Assembly: GCA_038373885.1 (NCBI GenBank)
Contig: JAWZYV010019947.1
Span: 1 to 64,000 of the forward strand
Direction of reading: 5' to 3'
Origin: Cheiracanthium punctorium
Lineage: Eukaryota > Arthropoda > Arachnida > Araneae > Cheiracanthiidae
DNA: 64,000 nucleotides
Made by a program: the position numbers and the translations under genes. How positions within the stretch are numbered: the first letter of the stretch is position 1; the number at the start of each line of letters is the position of its first letter. Under the pieces are notes generated by a model that did no database searches, was not told the DNA's origin, and saw nothing but the letters and a program-made list of their open reading frames with translations. This document shows positions 10,871-21,189 of this stretch, piece after piece.

Positions 10871-10931
10871 ATAGTGCAGTATTCATGTCATGGAAAAAGG
10901 TAAGCTTTACAGATGTTTTTTCTAACAGTTA

Positions 10932-11008
10932 GGGGGCCTGAACATTAATTGGAATTCATCACAATGCTCTTCGGACCACTCCAACACAATTGCAGCATTG
11001 TGGACATG
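10932..11008 (-). pseudogene. Tc1 transposase fragment after the catalytic DNAP block
   Basis: The minus strand reads HNAAIVLEWSEEHCDEFQLMF then RPPN, matching the Tc1 segment between DNAPCH and SPDLNPIEH. It is cut on both sides by insertions. Confidence 0.8.
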
Positions 11009-12241
11009 CCTAGGCAGCACAGCAAACTTGCAGCAAGCTTGATTTATCAAGTCAATAAACTTGAAAATTTCAAGCGTGTAAGCTTAATGCAAGCTTAAAT
11101 CAAGTGTTCTAGTTTACACTTGCCCAGCTTGCATTAAGCTTGACATAGCAAGCTTAATTTCAAGCTTAAAAAAATTTCTAAATACACGGGGCCCCCGCTG
11201 GCGAATGCGCCCCACATACTTTATTTTTCCATGCATTTTCCCCCTCTATGCTGAAATTTTAAGTTATTTTAATCTGTTCCATCAAACATCGGCGGCTGGG
11301 TTTGATCCCGGGAATTTTAGGCTGGAAGGCCCGCGTGCTAACCGTTCTGCCATTATGCCTCGGGCAGCTATGACTATAGTTTGAAGTGACTGTTGTCACG
11401 CCAGATCGATAAGTATGGGCGAAACTGATGAGTTTCTTTTATTTTTCCATGGGAGGAATCAAAATTTAAATAATGTTATGTGTGATTTATAGACTCTACT
11501 AATAGGGAAATAAGCATAATATAAACTTAAAAGCGGGACATGTTTTAAAACTTTCAATATCGCAACACTCATCGTTGAGCAACACTGCTGGCCAAAATCG
11601 AGACAAATGACTGATTTTTGAAATCAAATTCGTAGTATAATTGTATTTTATTTTGAAGAATTTCCATATTTGGAAATATAGAATCATTTTTTTTTTTTTT
11701 TAATTCTTTGGTCAAGTACATTTATGACTGATTAATTATTTTGTGGAGGCTGGATTATGCCTCATTTTACCACCCATAAAGTGAAGTATATTAACTAACT
11801 AAATTGTGTTAATTATATTAAAATTTATTTTTAGGGCTAATTAATTAGTTAATGAAATTACTAATGTTAATTAGATGTAAATAAAACTAAAACTCCCCTC
11901 GTGTTACACTTCAGAGGGGCTTATCCCATTTATTCTTTCCCCTTGCGTGCTCTAATATGTAGGTTTTGTGTTATAATAAAATAGAACACAACTTTTACGA
12001 GCTTTTCTTTATTGAGCAAATTTGAGAAACGCTAAGACAATTAATGTCCATTCTCTTTCACAGATGGCGCCATCAACGCTCGCTTTCGAAAGGAAAAATC
12101 AAGCTGTATTTAAGCTTGACAATTCAACTTGACTCTTGTAAGCTTGCTGCCAGCTTAAAATGAGTTGAACTGTCAAGCTTGTATTAATATGTCAAATTCA
12201 AAGAAATGACAAGCTTGCTTTAAGCTTATGTGCTGTCTGGG
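11009..12241. mobile_element. AAGCTT-rich non-autonomous DNA transposon inside Tc1
   Basis: The ends are a 13-bp inverted repeat, CCTAGGCAGCACA at 11009 and the complement of CCCAGACAGCACA ending at 12241. The subterminal 150 bp on both sides are crowded with AAGCTT palindromes (CAAGCTTG, TAAGCTTAATGC and similar). It lies exactly at the DNAP/C-H position of the Tc1 transposase. No ORF is present. The superfamily is not recognised and no clear target duplication was found. Confidence 0.7.
11180..11368 (-). repeat. tRNA-derived SINE, third type
   Basis: On the minus strand an A-box-like TGGCAGAACGG (11342-11352) is followed by a B-box-like GGGATCAAACCC (11298-11309) at tRNA-like spacing. It is embedded in the AAGCTT-rich element. 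Confidence 0.55.
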
Positions 12242-12384
12242 TGGTGCATTGTCCTGTTGAAAGATTCCACTTCCTGTTGGGAATACAAACGTCATGCAAA
12301 AGTGCAACTGATCTGCAATGATGTTCAGATATTCTGCAGCATTCATAGTCTGTTCTACAACCATACGTCCCAGAGCCACCCAAG
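12242..12384 (-). pseudogene. Tc1 transposase fragment with the second catalytic Asp
   Basis: The minus strand reads WVALGRMVVEQTMNAAEYL, then NIIADQLHFCM and IFQQDNAPP. The Asp of QQDNAP is the second residue of the DDE triad. The fragment is bounded by CACCCAAG (target duplication of the neighbouring hAT insert) and by the AAGCTT-rich element. Confidence 0.88.
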
Positions 12385-12429
12385 CATGGAGGTATATAAG
12401 GGGGGGGGTCATGGGGTTTGAACACCCCC

Positions 12430-13085
12430 CCCCCCCTAGTCTATGCAAAATGCTAGTTTTCACCGAACACCTTTTTGCATTCATGCCTCATTTAAGTATA
12501 ACATTTTAAAAAAAGTTTTGCATGTGAATTTTGAAAATTTTATTTCAATTGTAACAATTACGTTAATTTTGTAGGCTCTAAATTAATGGGTAATTAAAAA
12601 AATCTCATCGGTCAGAAGGTTGACCGATGTACAATACCATCATGACCCACAGGTCATGACGAGTGTGAGGTCATAGAATTATACAGTGACGGTGTGATAT
12701 ATCTATGTGCGAGGTTGGGGGGGGGTCATCTCGGGCTTTTTCACAATATGGACGAGTGCTGAGCTAAAGGCCTGAAGGTATGGGAGTGGACTGGGACTCC
12801 CATCTGCTTACCTCCTCCCTGTAAGAGCACCGTGTTGTCCTTCACTGTGCATTTTCAACATGAAAGTATACATTTTGCAATTTCCCCTCCTCTAATGTGA
12901 AATTAGTTTCACGGTTAGCTGAAACTTTCATATAAAGCAATGGTACTCAGTGTTAGGGGGTGGCGAAAAATTATCTTGGTATCCATGCTGAAATCAAAAA
13001 CTTTAAATAAATTTAATGGAATACAAAAATATTAATTATTCAAACTTTTGCGATAAAGTATTAAATTTTTAAAATTCACTAAATG
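12430..13085. other. Non-coding interior of the hAT-type insert
   Basis: The interior contains a 13-base C run, a G run near 12717, and an inverted-looking GGTCATGA step at about 12640-12660. No gene is seen. Confidence 0.3.
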
Positions 13086-13089
13086 TAGA

Positions 13090-13268
13090 ATGTGTTGCAT
13101 TGTAGGATTAAGGCCTATTATCTATAACAGGGATCTAGGCCTGTGCGGTGCCTCCTTGGGTGTCTTTCTAAGGGGTCCTAACCAATCTATATTTATGCTA
13201 AGTTTTGGAGAAAACCACGAAAAACTCCGAACGGTTAGGTCGGCGGATGCGACCTGGTTCCGAACCAC
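13090..13268 (-). repeat. SINE family B copy, decayed
   Basis: It shares with the copies at 16690 and 23108 the core TCTTTCTAAGGGGTCCTAAC, GTTTTGGAGAAAACCACG and a GGTTAGGTCGGCGGATG block. The tRNA-like head is largely lost. Confidence 0.6.
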
Positions 13269-13689
13269 ACTAAATGTTGAAATTTATGACATTGCACACT
13301 ATGAAAACAAACATAAACGGATACATTTATTATAATGTATCCGTAGCATTTTGTTTATTATTTCTTGCTACTTCGCGGAAACATCCTTCAGGTCGACATG
13401 ATACCTCTATGTCCCAAGTAAGGTCGCTATGTATATCTTGGTGCACCTCCCTGGATAAAATCCTGCCCGCGTCCTTGCTTACAGTATTGGTGCTTGCTCA
13501 CTAATAAGAGATACATTGACTCTATTGTCTTCTCTATTATCTATAAATTAACTAAGTCTTCGGGCGAGTTTCAGAGTGTTATGATTTGCAACAATTGTAT
13601 CACAAAAGAATTTCTACAAGTAAACTTCTTAGCTTGGAAAATATTTCTAAAAAATTCTTAAAAGAGACAATGCCTCATTTTGAAAAGAA

Positions 13690-13743
13690 CTAGAAGTATG
13701 AGAAATATATTTATTTCTCATACTCGTATGAGAAAATATATTT
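13690..13743. repeat. Short hairpin-forming palindrome
   Basis: AGTATGAGAAATA and TATTTCTCATACT face each other across a TTTAT loop, and TATGAGAAAATATA follows at once. Confidence 0.6.
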
Positions 13744-14273
13744 TGTTTCGTAGATTCAAGTCTCCCATCGAGATAAAATTCTGTCGCAGAAATTCGCAGA
13801 TCTGAACTTAAATTAATTAGCATGGATAAAATGATTGCGAGAGGTGTGGCAAATCAAAATGAAATTAAATAAATAATATTTTTAAGTACTTCTATATCTT
13901 AAAAACTGAAAGCACACGGTAACAGTTTGATCGACTTGTGAAACTATGATCCCTGATGACACTTCTAATAACTATTTTTGTAAAAAAAAAAAAACTTTGT
14001 CATATAACCCAGCCAGATTTTACAGGCCAACATTTAGGGGGGAAAAATTACTATTCAGAGAAAAACTGCACCGCAAAATTGGCTGTAGTGCTATTCATTT
14101 ATAAAACATATTACAAAATACTGTAACCGTGTCATTTTTTTTTTTTTCTGAATGTTTCATAATCCTTATAAGCTTGCAAGATTTATAATTACAGATTGTA
14201 AAGAGATATTCTGAATTTTTAAATGAGAAGGAGGTATGAATTTTGCTTTAATATACTCATCCTTTTCTTCTTC

Positions 14274-14483
14274 TTTTTTTTTTTTTTTTTTTTTTAACGG
14301 CACGAGACTGACACATTAAGCCTTGGCTGGCAGCTGCCAAAAGCTATAGCCATTTGTGAAGGGCACTAATTGGGCGACCGTCAAAACACACATCACAGGT
14401 GATAACCGAGCTATTGCCGGGTATCGAACCCGGACCCAAGGTATGGTAGAATAATTCGCTAGAAAACTATGTCACCTTGGCCT
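14274..14483 (-). repeat. tRNA-derived SINE family A with A-tail
   Basis: On the minus strand a tRNA-like head (GGTGACATAGTTTTCTAG) leads to a perfect B-box GGTTCGATACC (14420-14430). After a unique body the element ends in an A-tail (T-run 14274-14295 on the plus strand). Copy 54929-55131 belongs to the same family. Confidence 0.8.
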
Positions 14484-15282
14484 GAACAGCTACTCTTCAT
14501 AGCTAAAAATGTAACTAAATTTGTCCGTATTAGGTATTATTATATTCGCATGGTTGAGCAATATTTATTCAGAACATAGTATAGGTGAAAATTAGCTGTC
14601 CAGAGAAATATAATTTTTCACTTTTAGTTGCGACTCTCACAACATCAACGAGAAAAAAAAAAGATGAGTGGTCTTTGGTCTCTTAAATTGGATTCCTATC
14701 TTACACTATTGTAAAGCACGCACAGACAATGTAAGTGCTATCGAATTTCAAGACACGAGAAAGTTTGGAAGCTTTTGAAGGAGAAAGAAATTTATAGTCC
14801 CATACTGGTTCCCACTAGACAAACGATTTATAGCCTAATTCGTCAGTTGTATCTATTCCATAGATGCCTCCTTTTTCTATTCTGAGAAAAGGATCACAAT
14901 AGTTAGTCCATACCACAGAGTTTTGAAGAGAATACACATTTACTTTTTCAGTCTAGTTCTTTCTTTGAGTGTAAACGCAGTCTGTTGGCAGGCTTAAACC
15001 ATGTCCGCTAAACGAAAATGTGAATCGATTTTATCATAGTTCAAGAAAAGTGATTAGGGTGAAAAAAACCCAAGTACATTTTGGAAAATCAATTTTTTTC
15101 ATTTAATCAGTTCAGTTCTAAATTATTTTGCATATTTAATGAAAATTTCTCAGCTGTATCTGAAATATTCCGAAAATTATATGCATTCTCTTAGCATTTT
15201 CGAAATTAAATGTATTATGAATATTAAATATATTTATGCATTTTTGTGTTTTCTGCATTTGATTATTTCGTGAAGCAATGAA

Positions 15283-16023
15283 CAGTGGTTTGCCCGAATA
15301 TTCGGCCAAGTTATAGCAGAATTTTAATTAATAAATCCTGTTTTCTGTTATAATACTATGACTCGATATCTTCATACAGTTCTTATTAAGCATACTCAGA
15401 AATTTAAATTAGTTTTAAATATTTTATTAAAACCATAAAAAAAATACCTGGCTTTAAATAGTAAAATATTTTATGAGAAAAAGCTGAAAAATGCACAGAA
15501 TGAATATTACAATATCCCCTTATCTCTGAAAATTATCCCCTTATCTCTTTTCTAGATTCTCACTAAGTTTTAATCCAAATCCTTAACTAAGCAAAAAAAA
15601 TAAATAAATGTATAATACTTAATTATTTATAATTTCTTTAAAGTGTGATATACTTACAAGATGATTTTTAAAAAATCATTTTTATAATGCATATAAATTC
15701 AAATTAATATTTTACTTGAAACTTTTAAATAAGATTATTTCATTTGTAATTCATGTTAGGAAAATTCAAATTATTATTAAATTTATATTTAGTATTTCAA
15801 ATAAAATTGTATTTTAACTTTAATCAAAATTTGAATTTCTTTAATGTGTGACATATAAATATAAATCTATAATTATGTTATTAAAAATATATCAATTGGT
15901 GTTATTTCATGCACCTGGGCAAAGCATCTAGTTTATCATGAATATAAATGATTTAGTATTCGGCCGAATACAACATTGTTCAGTCAAATCAAATATTCGG
16001 TTTTTAGCCGAATACCGAACATC
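15283..16023. mobile_element. MITE with CCGAATATTCGG termini
   Basis: CAGTGGTTTGCCCGAATATT at the left faces a right end rich in the same motif (ATTCGGCCGAATA, AATATTCGG, GCCGAATACCGAAC). The interior is AT-rich without an ORF. A hAT-like origin is inference. Confidence 0.5.
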
Positions 16024-16689
16024 TACATCTATATATAATTTCCTTGATAAATAAAAAGTGTAATAAAGCATCAAGCATTTCATAAGCGGAACAGATTATG
16101 AAATCTAATCCCCCCCAGTTGATCTAATATTATGTCTAATCAAAAATCCATGCTGTTTTGCTAAATGAAAATATGAAAAATGTATTTAAGGATAAAATAT
16201 TGTTCTTATTTTCCCAAAATGTTGTTAAAAAAGAACATTTAAAAAAATATTTTTCTGCCTTCGTATGGCTTGAAATCATCTGCAAAAACTAGTTTATTTT
16301 ATGCATACCTACACTCAGAAAGGTAGCCAGGAACATTTAGGGGAGCAGTAATATGATGTAATTTGAGAATAAATAAACTAAATTTTTCCACAACATACAG
16401 CTGATACTAGCCAGTCCGAAAATTTCGGGATGGGGTAGGATATAATCATATAATCACCCTCCTGGTCTGCCCCATGTGGAAGCTATAGCTACGTCCATGA
16501 GTGGTCCAGTTCCGATATTCCTCTCCTTCTACGGTGAAAGATGAAATAAATGACATTTGAATATAATTGTGGTATACTGTCTAAGAACACTGTATGTAGA
16601 AAGACCGATGTTTTAATTCTCAGAGATACAGAGTTGTAATAAAACTATCAATCAACTTGTATAATTTAAAGATGTTAGTTTGTGATTAT

Positions 16690-16890
16690 GGCAATGCTAC
16701 GCTTGGGCAATCTGCCAAGGATGAGGGGTGCCTTGGTACGAGGACTTTCTAAGGGGGTTGTATCGGGTATTTATGTTACATCTGGAGAAACCAAAATTCC
16801 AGACCGTTAGATCGACAGCCATGCCATGGGACCCGGACTCAGGACCTTCACACATCGGCCGTCTACCATTTTCAGTGACATAACTACTGT
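16690..16890 (-). repeat. SINE family B copy
   Basis: It aligns along its length with 23108-23325: ATTATGGCAATGCTAC tail, GGGGTGCCTTGGTA, GGACTTTCTAAGGGGG, CTCCAGATGT (minus strand) and GACGGCCGATGTGTGAAGG (minus strand). The boxes are decayed. Confidence 0.75.
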
Positions 16891-17259
16891 GCAGTATAAG
16901 GTGTAGTGAGGCATAATTTAAAGAAATCTTTGAAATTTTCATTGTGTGAGATAAAATAAAAAATAAAAAGGTAGTTTGGTTTAGGGCCCCCTGTGAAACT
17001 ATTGAACGGGTGCCACTAGCATAAATTGGCATCGGGGGGACAATGTGCTTCCCATTGTAGAAAATGCTATTTTCAAATGGGTGATATCTGAATTTTCTTG
17101 AATTTTAAGGGGAGGGGCAATTGCCCCCTTCAAAATATTTCAGAGGGGCCAATCCAGGGGGCCTTGTTTTGGTCGAAGGACGGCCAAAAGGGGCCTCCTT
17201 ATGGCCGCCTTCGCTGGATCCCCCCATGTGAAAGCTATAGCTACGTCTGTGCACCCAAG

Positions 17260-17699
17260 AGAAAGTCCCCAAAGCATACCACTGCTACCAGCCTACTGTA
17301 CAAGACGGGAGCAGCTGTTCTTCTGGAAGACTGCGTACCCCGACACGACTATTGATATTAAAGAGAAACCAGGATTCGTCTGACCAGGCAACTCTGTTCC
17401 ACATATCCATGGTCCAGCACTTACTGTAGCCACAGTTGACAATGACACGCAGTAAGCAGAGGCACACAAGTGGGACGTCTGCACCACAGTCCTATATCCA
17501 ACAGTGTTCATTGAAATGTGCTCCAAAACACTTGTACTTGGACCTGCATTGCATTGGGCTCTCAGCAGAGCCATTGCCTCCTACCGATTTTGCTGTACTA
17601 GGCAGGACAGTCTCCAACATCCTCTTTCTTTATGATGAACTCCCAAAATCTTGGTGTCTATTGCTGGTATCACAGCCATCAATCCATTTTTTACAAATA
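17260..17699 (-). pseudogene. Tc1 transposase, linker to first catalytic block
   Basis: The minus strand reads ALLRAQCNAGPSTSVLEHIS, NTVGYRTVVQTSHLC, then WTMDMWNRVAWSDESWFLFN and SCTVGW, with frameshifts. WSDESWF holds the first catalytic Asp. The downstream part (SGMLWGLSLG) stops at the CACCCAAG duplication. Confidence 0.85.
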
Positions 17700-18510
17700 C
17701 AGTGTGCAAAAAAAAAGTGTGTTTTACAAAATGGGTTATAACGGACCTGGGATATAAAGTACTATCGATTATAACGTACCTAGAAGCTAAGTCCCGATTG
17801 AAGTCGAATATTTATGCTATTTAACTTCGGTTAAAACGTACTTAACAAAAGTACATACTTTGGCTATAACGTACTTTTTATGCCAAAGCCAAAAATAAAA
17901 TTTTGCTTTTCTTAAGAATTTTATTTCCTTGTTCTCGGAAATTTCAGTACCTTCTAAAACACTCGCTGTCAGTTTTCAGATTCTCTAGCGAGATGAATTG
18001 TGTAATGATTGTTTTTCGCCTGCCAGGTAGGGTTAAGAACAAGACCATGTTTTTTTATTTGTTATTCATCAATGTAAATGCCTCCTGAAAAGCCCTATCT
18101 ATAATAATACTGATGATAGTGAAGATGAAACAGAGGATCTTATACCAAGCATACGCGACACATTAAATGCTGCAAAAACATTATCATGATTTTTTGAATG
18201 CCACATTGATGATGCAGAGACTCTACAAAAGTCTATATAGATATCCAAAATGGCATTTTTAAAGTAGCATCTGCCTATTTAAAACAAAAGAAAATTACAG
18301 ATTATTTATCTCAATAAAAATTTTAAGTAATAAAGAATTTTCTCTCTTCAATTTAAATTAAAAAAATCAGAGCTGTTTAAAACACATATTACAATCAAAT
18401 TATGAGCCCACTTTCTTTTTTTGTGTAATATTGAATCTTACCAGCGGTACTGCTTATAAAGTACTACTTTTTTAGGTCCCGTGAGAGTACGTTATAACCG
18501 GTGTCTATTG
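17700..18510 (+). mobile_element. Tigger/pogo-like element, decayed
   Basis: The termini are CAGTGTGC...GGTTATAACG and, on the other strand, CAATAGACACCGGTTATAACG, each next to TA. The plus strand near 18110-18230 encodes a Tigger-like acidic C-terminus (DETEDLIPSIRDTLNAAKTL) with stops. It splits the Tc1 N-terminus. A shortened inverted copy lies at 19696-20238. Confidence 0.75.
18104..18240 (+). pseudogene. Tigger-family transposase C-terminal remnant
   Basis: The plus strand reads DDSEDETEDLIPSIRDTL then NAAKTLS, stop, FFECHIDDAETLQKS, the acidic helix typical at the end of Tigger/Jerky-like transposases. Stop codons interrupt it. Confidence 0.65.
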
Positions 18511-18512
18511 TA

Positions 18513-18765
18513 CTAAAAAAGGACCAGTTGTGCAGTTTCAGAGATACTTGTTCAGAGTCTTCAGGCCATTACAATTGGCCCTGTATCAAATTTACTTAGA
18601 TCAACAGCCTTTCCCTTTCACTTGCAAACGTAAGTGCAAGAATGATTCTTTACCTTCTCCAGCAACAGTTAAATAATATTCCCACTTAATTACGTGCTTT
18701 CCATGTCGTCCATATGAGCACATTGAAAAATGTGGGCGTGGTCGTAATCTTCTGGCTTGTCAGTG
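18513..18765 (-). pseudogene. Tc1 transposase N-terminus and 5' terminal repeat
   Basis: The minus strand reads FDTGPIVMA, stop, RL, then SISETAQLV, the first helix of the Tc1 helix-turn-helix. The decayed terminal repeat ends CAGTG-TA at 18765. Confidence 0.7.
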
Positions 18766-18767
18766 TA

Positions 18768-19286
18768 ATTGTTCTACTCTAAAATCTAAATAAATATATA
18801 AGTACACTATTGGGTTTCACCCTCTAGCATATGGGGATATTACAATTAGTGGTGAAGCCAACTTGTTAATGAGAACCCCATTTGTTTATGTCAAGCAAGT
18901 TTCTGTAATAAATGCTAAATTCTACACTGGAGCAATTTAAAAGTGAACAAAGAAAAAATTAAGTTCTTTAATCTGTGTCTATGGTCTACACTTTTTTATG
19001 AAGGAAAAACATTTAAATACTCAGTATTTATTTACTTTCATCTTGCAAAAAAGATCAATATTCAAGCTCAGTAACCTCAAAGACCTATTCCACAAGTTAT
19101 CTGAAATCTCAGTAATTACAAAATTGTTTTGCTTTTGATGTAATTTTTTAACAATGAAATAAATTCCATACTATTTATTTTTGTACTTAAGGAAGATGTC
19201 TATAACTTTGAATTGGCCTTGAGACTTCTCCATATAATTTTATGTATCTGTATAAAATTTCAGGCCAATCAGCACCAATATACAAG
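18768..19286. other. Non-coding AT-rich spacer
   Basis: No gene or recognisable repeat is seen between the Tc1 nest and the next transposon. Confidence 0.4.
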
Positions 19287-19695
19287 TACCGTACTTACTC
19301 GTGTATAAGTCAAGAAATTTTGGAAAAAAAAAAAAGGTTTAAAAAAGGCAGGGGGGGGGGGGTCGACTTATATGAGGGTCTTTAATTTTTAATATCAGAA
19401 GTCAAAAATGCGCTTTAAAAAAACAATTGTTCGCTTCCCGCATTCCATAACATAATAACGTCCTTTAAGGTTGTTTTCCATGCCCGGAAGAATGTACCGA
19501 AACAAAGATTAAAAACGTGTATCATGTTGTTGAGGCCAGAGTTGGGCAGTATCGCAAATACATGTATTTGAAATACATTTGTATTTTGTATTTTCACAAG
19601 AAAAAGCAAAGTTTTTTGATTTTCAAAATACACTTTTCATTCTGAAGTTAAACTAATCTTACACCAAAATTAGCTTCAGAATGAAGCTAAGTTAC

Positions 19696-20238
19696 GGTTA
19701 TAACGTACTCTCACGGGACCTAAAAAAGTAGTACGTTATAAGCAGTACTGCTGGTAAGATTCAATATTACACAAAAAAAGAAAGTGGGCTCATAATTTCA
19801 TTGTAAGATGTGTTTTAAACAGCTCTGATTTTTTAAAATTTAAATTGAAGAGAGAAAATTCTTTATTACTTACAATTTTTATTGAGATAAATAATCTGTA
19901 ATTTTCTTTTGTTTTAAATGGGCAGATGCTACTTTAAAAATGCCACTTTGGATATCTATATAGACTTTGGTAGAGTCTCTGCATCATTAATGCGGCATTC
20001 AAAAAATCATTATAATGTTTTTGCAGCATTTAATGTGTCACGTATGCTTGGTATAAGATCCTCTGTTTCGTCTTCACTATCATCAGTATCATTATAGATA
20101 GCATAAATATACGACTTCAATAGGGACTTAACTTCTAGGTACGTTATAATGGATAGTACTTTATATTCCCAGGTCCATTATAACCCGTGCACACTGTATT
20201 TGTAAAAAATGGAATAATGGCTGTGATACCAGCAATAG
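19696..20238 (-). repeat. Inverted, internally deleted copy of the Tigger element and its flank
   Basis: It is the inverse of 17658-18499. Homology covers the Tigger element and about 40 bp of Tc1 sequence outside it (CTGTGATACCAGCAATAG). About 275 bp present at 17822-18095 are missing here, with a TATCTAT-type junction. Confidence 0.8.
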
Positions 20239-20569
20239 CTTGGTTTGAAAAAATCAAACGAAAATAATAGAACTGCAGTCATTAATTTTTTACCAGCTCA
20301 TGACATAAACAATTCTGTTGCGTCTGCACTATTTTAGTGTTATATATGGTAACTAAAGAGGTGTTAGGATTTTTTACGATGCTTAGATTATATTAAACAG
20401 AAAGGAGAGGGAAAATCTCACGTGCCTATTTAGATTAATTCAATAATATTTGGTCTAGGAGGCTTCTGTATTGCTGATAACTAATTCACAAATATGAATG
20501 AAGCTGAAAAGGAGAAAAGCATGTTTGAGTAATATTCATTGGATTTCTGAAAAATAATTTATTCTAAAT

Positions 20570-20793
20570 GTGTTACCAAGTTACAGAAAAATAAACCAGT
20601 CAGCATTTCTGAAGTTACATTACGAGGAGGATCAAGCTTCCAGTGTAAATGAATTTGGGAGTCGTGCAATTCTCAGTAGAAAAAATTTTCAAATTTTATC
20701 TGTAGATGCAATTGAGAAAGTTAAGGTGCAGTGCCAGCTTTGCCAACCCAAAAGGTCTATCATAAGTGGAGCATTCAAAACCACTAAATTTTA
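20570..20793 (+). pseudogene. hAT transposase N-terminal BED-finger remnant
   Basis: The frame reads ...EKVKVQCQLCQPKRSIISGAF then KTTKF and a stop. VxCxxC with a following GAFKTTKF resembles the start of a BED zinc finger; the His half is lost. The position within the hAT element supports the call. Confidence 0.5.
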
Positions 20794-21189
20794 AAAACTC
20801 TTTTAAAAGGCAAAACTTTGATTAAGCAAGCTTTTCACCACCTTTTTTTTCAAGTGAGGAAAACTTTTTTTATTTAAATGCTCGGCCAGTCATACTTACT
20901 TCTCTTTCCATCAAAGCATGTTAGTCCTACATTAAAAAAAAAAAAGTATGAGAGAAAAACAGTATACATTTATTTATTTTTGTCTTGTTAGCACCAGAGT
21001 GCTATTAATTTCAACCTTGCTTTTTGCATAGACACGATTTTGGTACATTTTTCACGTCGAGTCACTTTTCAAGCGAGTTTGCCAGATAATGTGGAGGGGG
21101 GGGGGGAGGCGTTAATAAAATGTTGAAAGTCGCAGAAGGTTTGCAACTTTTGATAAATGATCGCTAAACTAGGTGCCAAAACGCAACAA

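Larger units (their letters stand above)
8075..10927. mobile_element. Fold-back type element inserted in the Tc1 copy
   Basis: It is flanked by GTTA at 8071-8074 and 10928-10931; removing it restores the Tc1 reading PPN-SPYLNP. Near its ends is an inverted pair around CATGAATACTG (about 8138 and 10888). Internally, arms of about 590 bp at 8640-9225 and 10275-10870 are inverted copies, and a third partial copy lies at 9240-9590 in the same orientation as the right arm. GC hairpins (GGCCCCCCGGTACGGGGCCCC, 9163-9183) mark the arm ends. No transposase is seen, so it is non-autonomous. Part of it (9640-10020) carries a tandem repeat also present at 30.6-31.3 kb. Confidence 0.7.
12385..17251. mobile_element. 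hAT-type insertion in Tc1 with 8-bp duplication
   Basis: The element is flanked by CACCCAAG at 12377-12384 and 17252-17259. Its ends are CATGGAGGTATATAAG and the complement CACAGACGTAGCTATAGC, of the hAT pattern. A second, closely similar end (CATGGACGTAGCTATAGC on the minus strand) lies at 16482-16499, so either two related elements are fused or one has a duplicated terminus. No transposase could be read; several SINEs and a MITE sit inside. Confidence 0.65.
7831..18765 (-). mobile_element. Tc1-like transposon split by four nested insertions
   Basis: Terminal inverted repeats remain at both ends: CACTGAAGAACCAAAAGTTA at 7831 and its decayed complement ending CAGTG at 18765. Each end is followed by the dinucleotide TA. 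Transposase pieces occur in perfect minus-strand order: N-terminal helix-turn-helix (18.5-18.6 kb), linker through the WSDESWF block (17.26-17.70 kb), the FQQDNAP block (12.24-12.38 kb), the following helix (10.93-11.01 kb), and LNPIEHLWD with the tail (7.83-8.07 kb). Inserted between them are elements at 17700-18510, 12385-17251, 11009-12241 and 8075-10927. The pieces sum to about 1.2 kb, a little short for a Tc1 element. Stops and frameshifts show it is dead. Confidence 0.85.

Noticed and set aside
12198..12509. Several overlapping open frames on both strands
   Set aside because: All but the Tc1 frame are shadows of the transposase fragment and adjoining G/C runs.
14410..14483. Functional tRNA gene
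   Set aside because: The B-box is perfect, but the acceptor stem does not close and the sequence continues into a SINE body with an A-tail.
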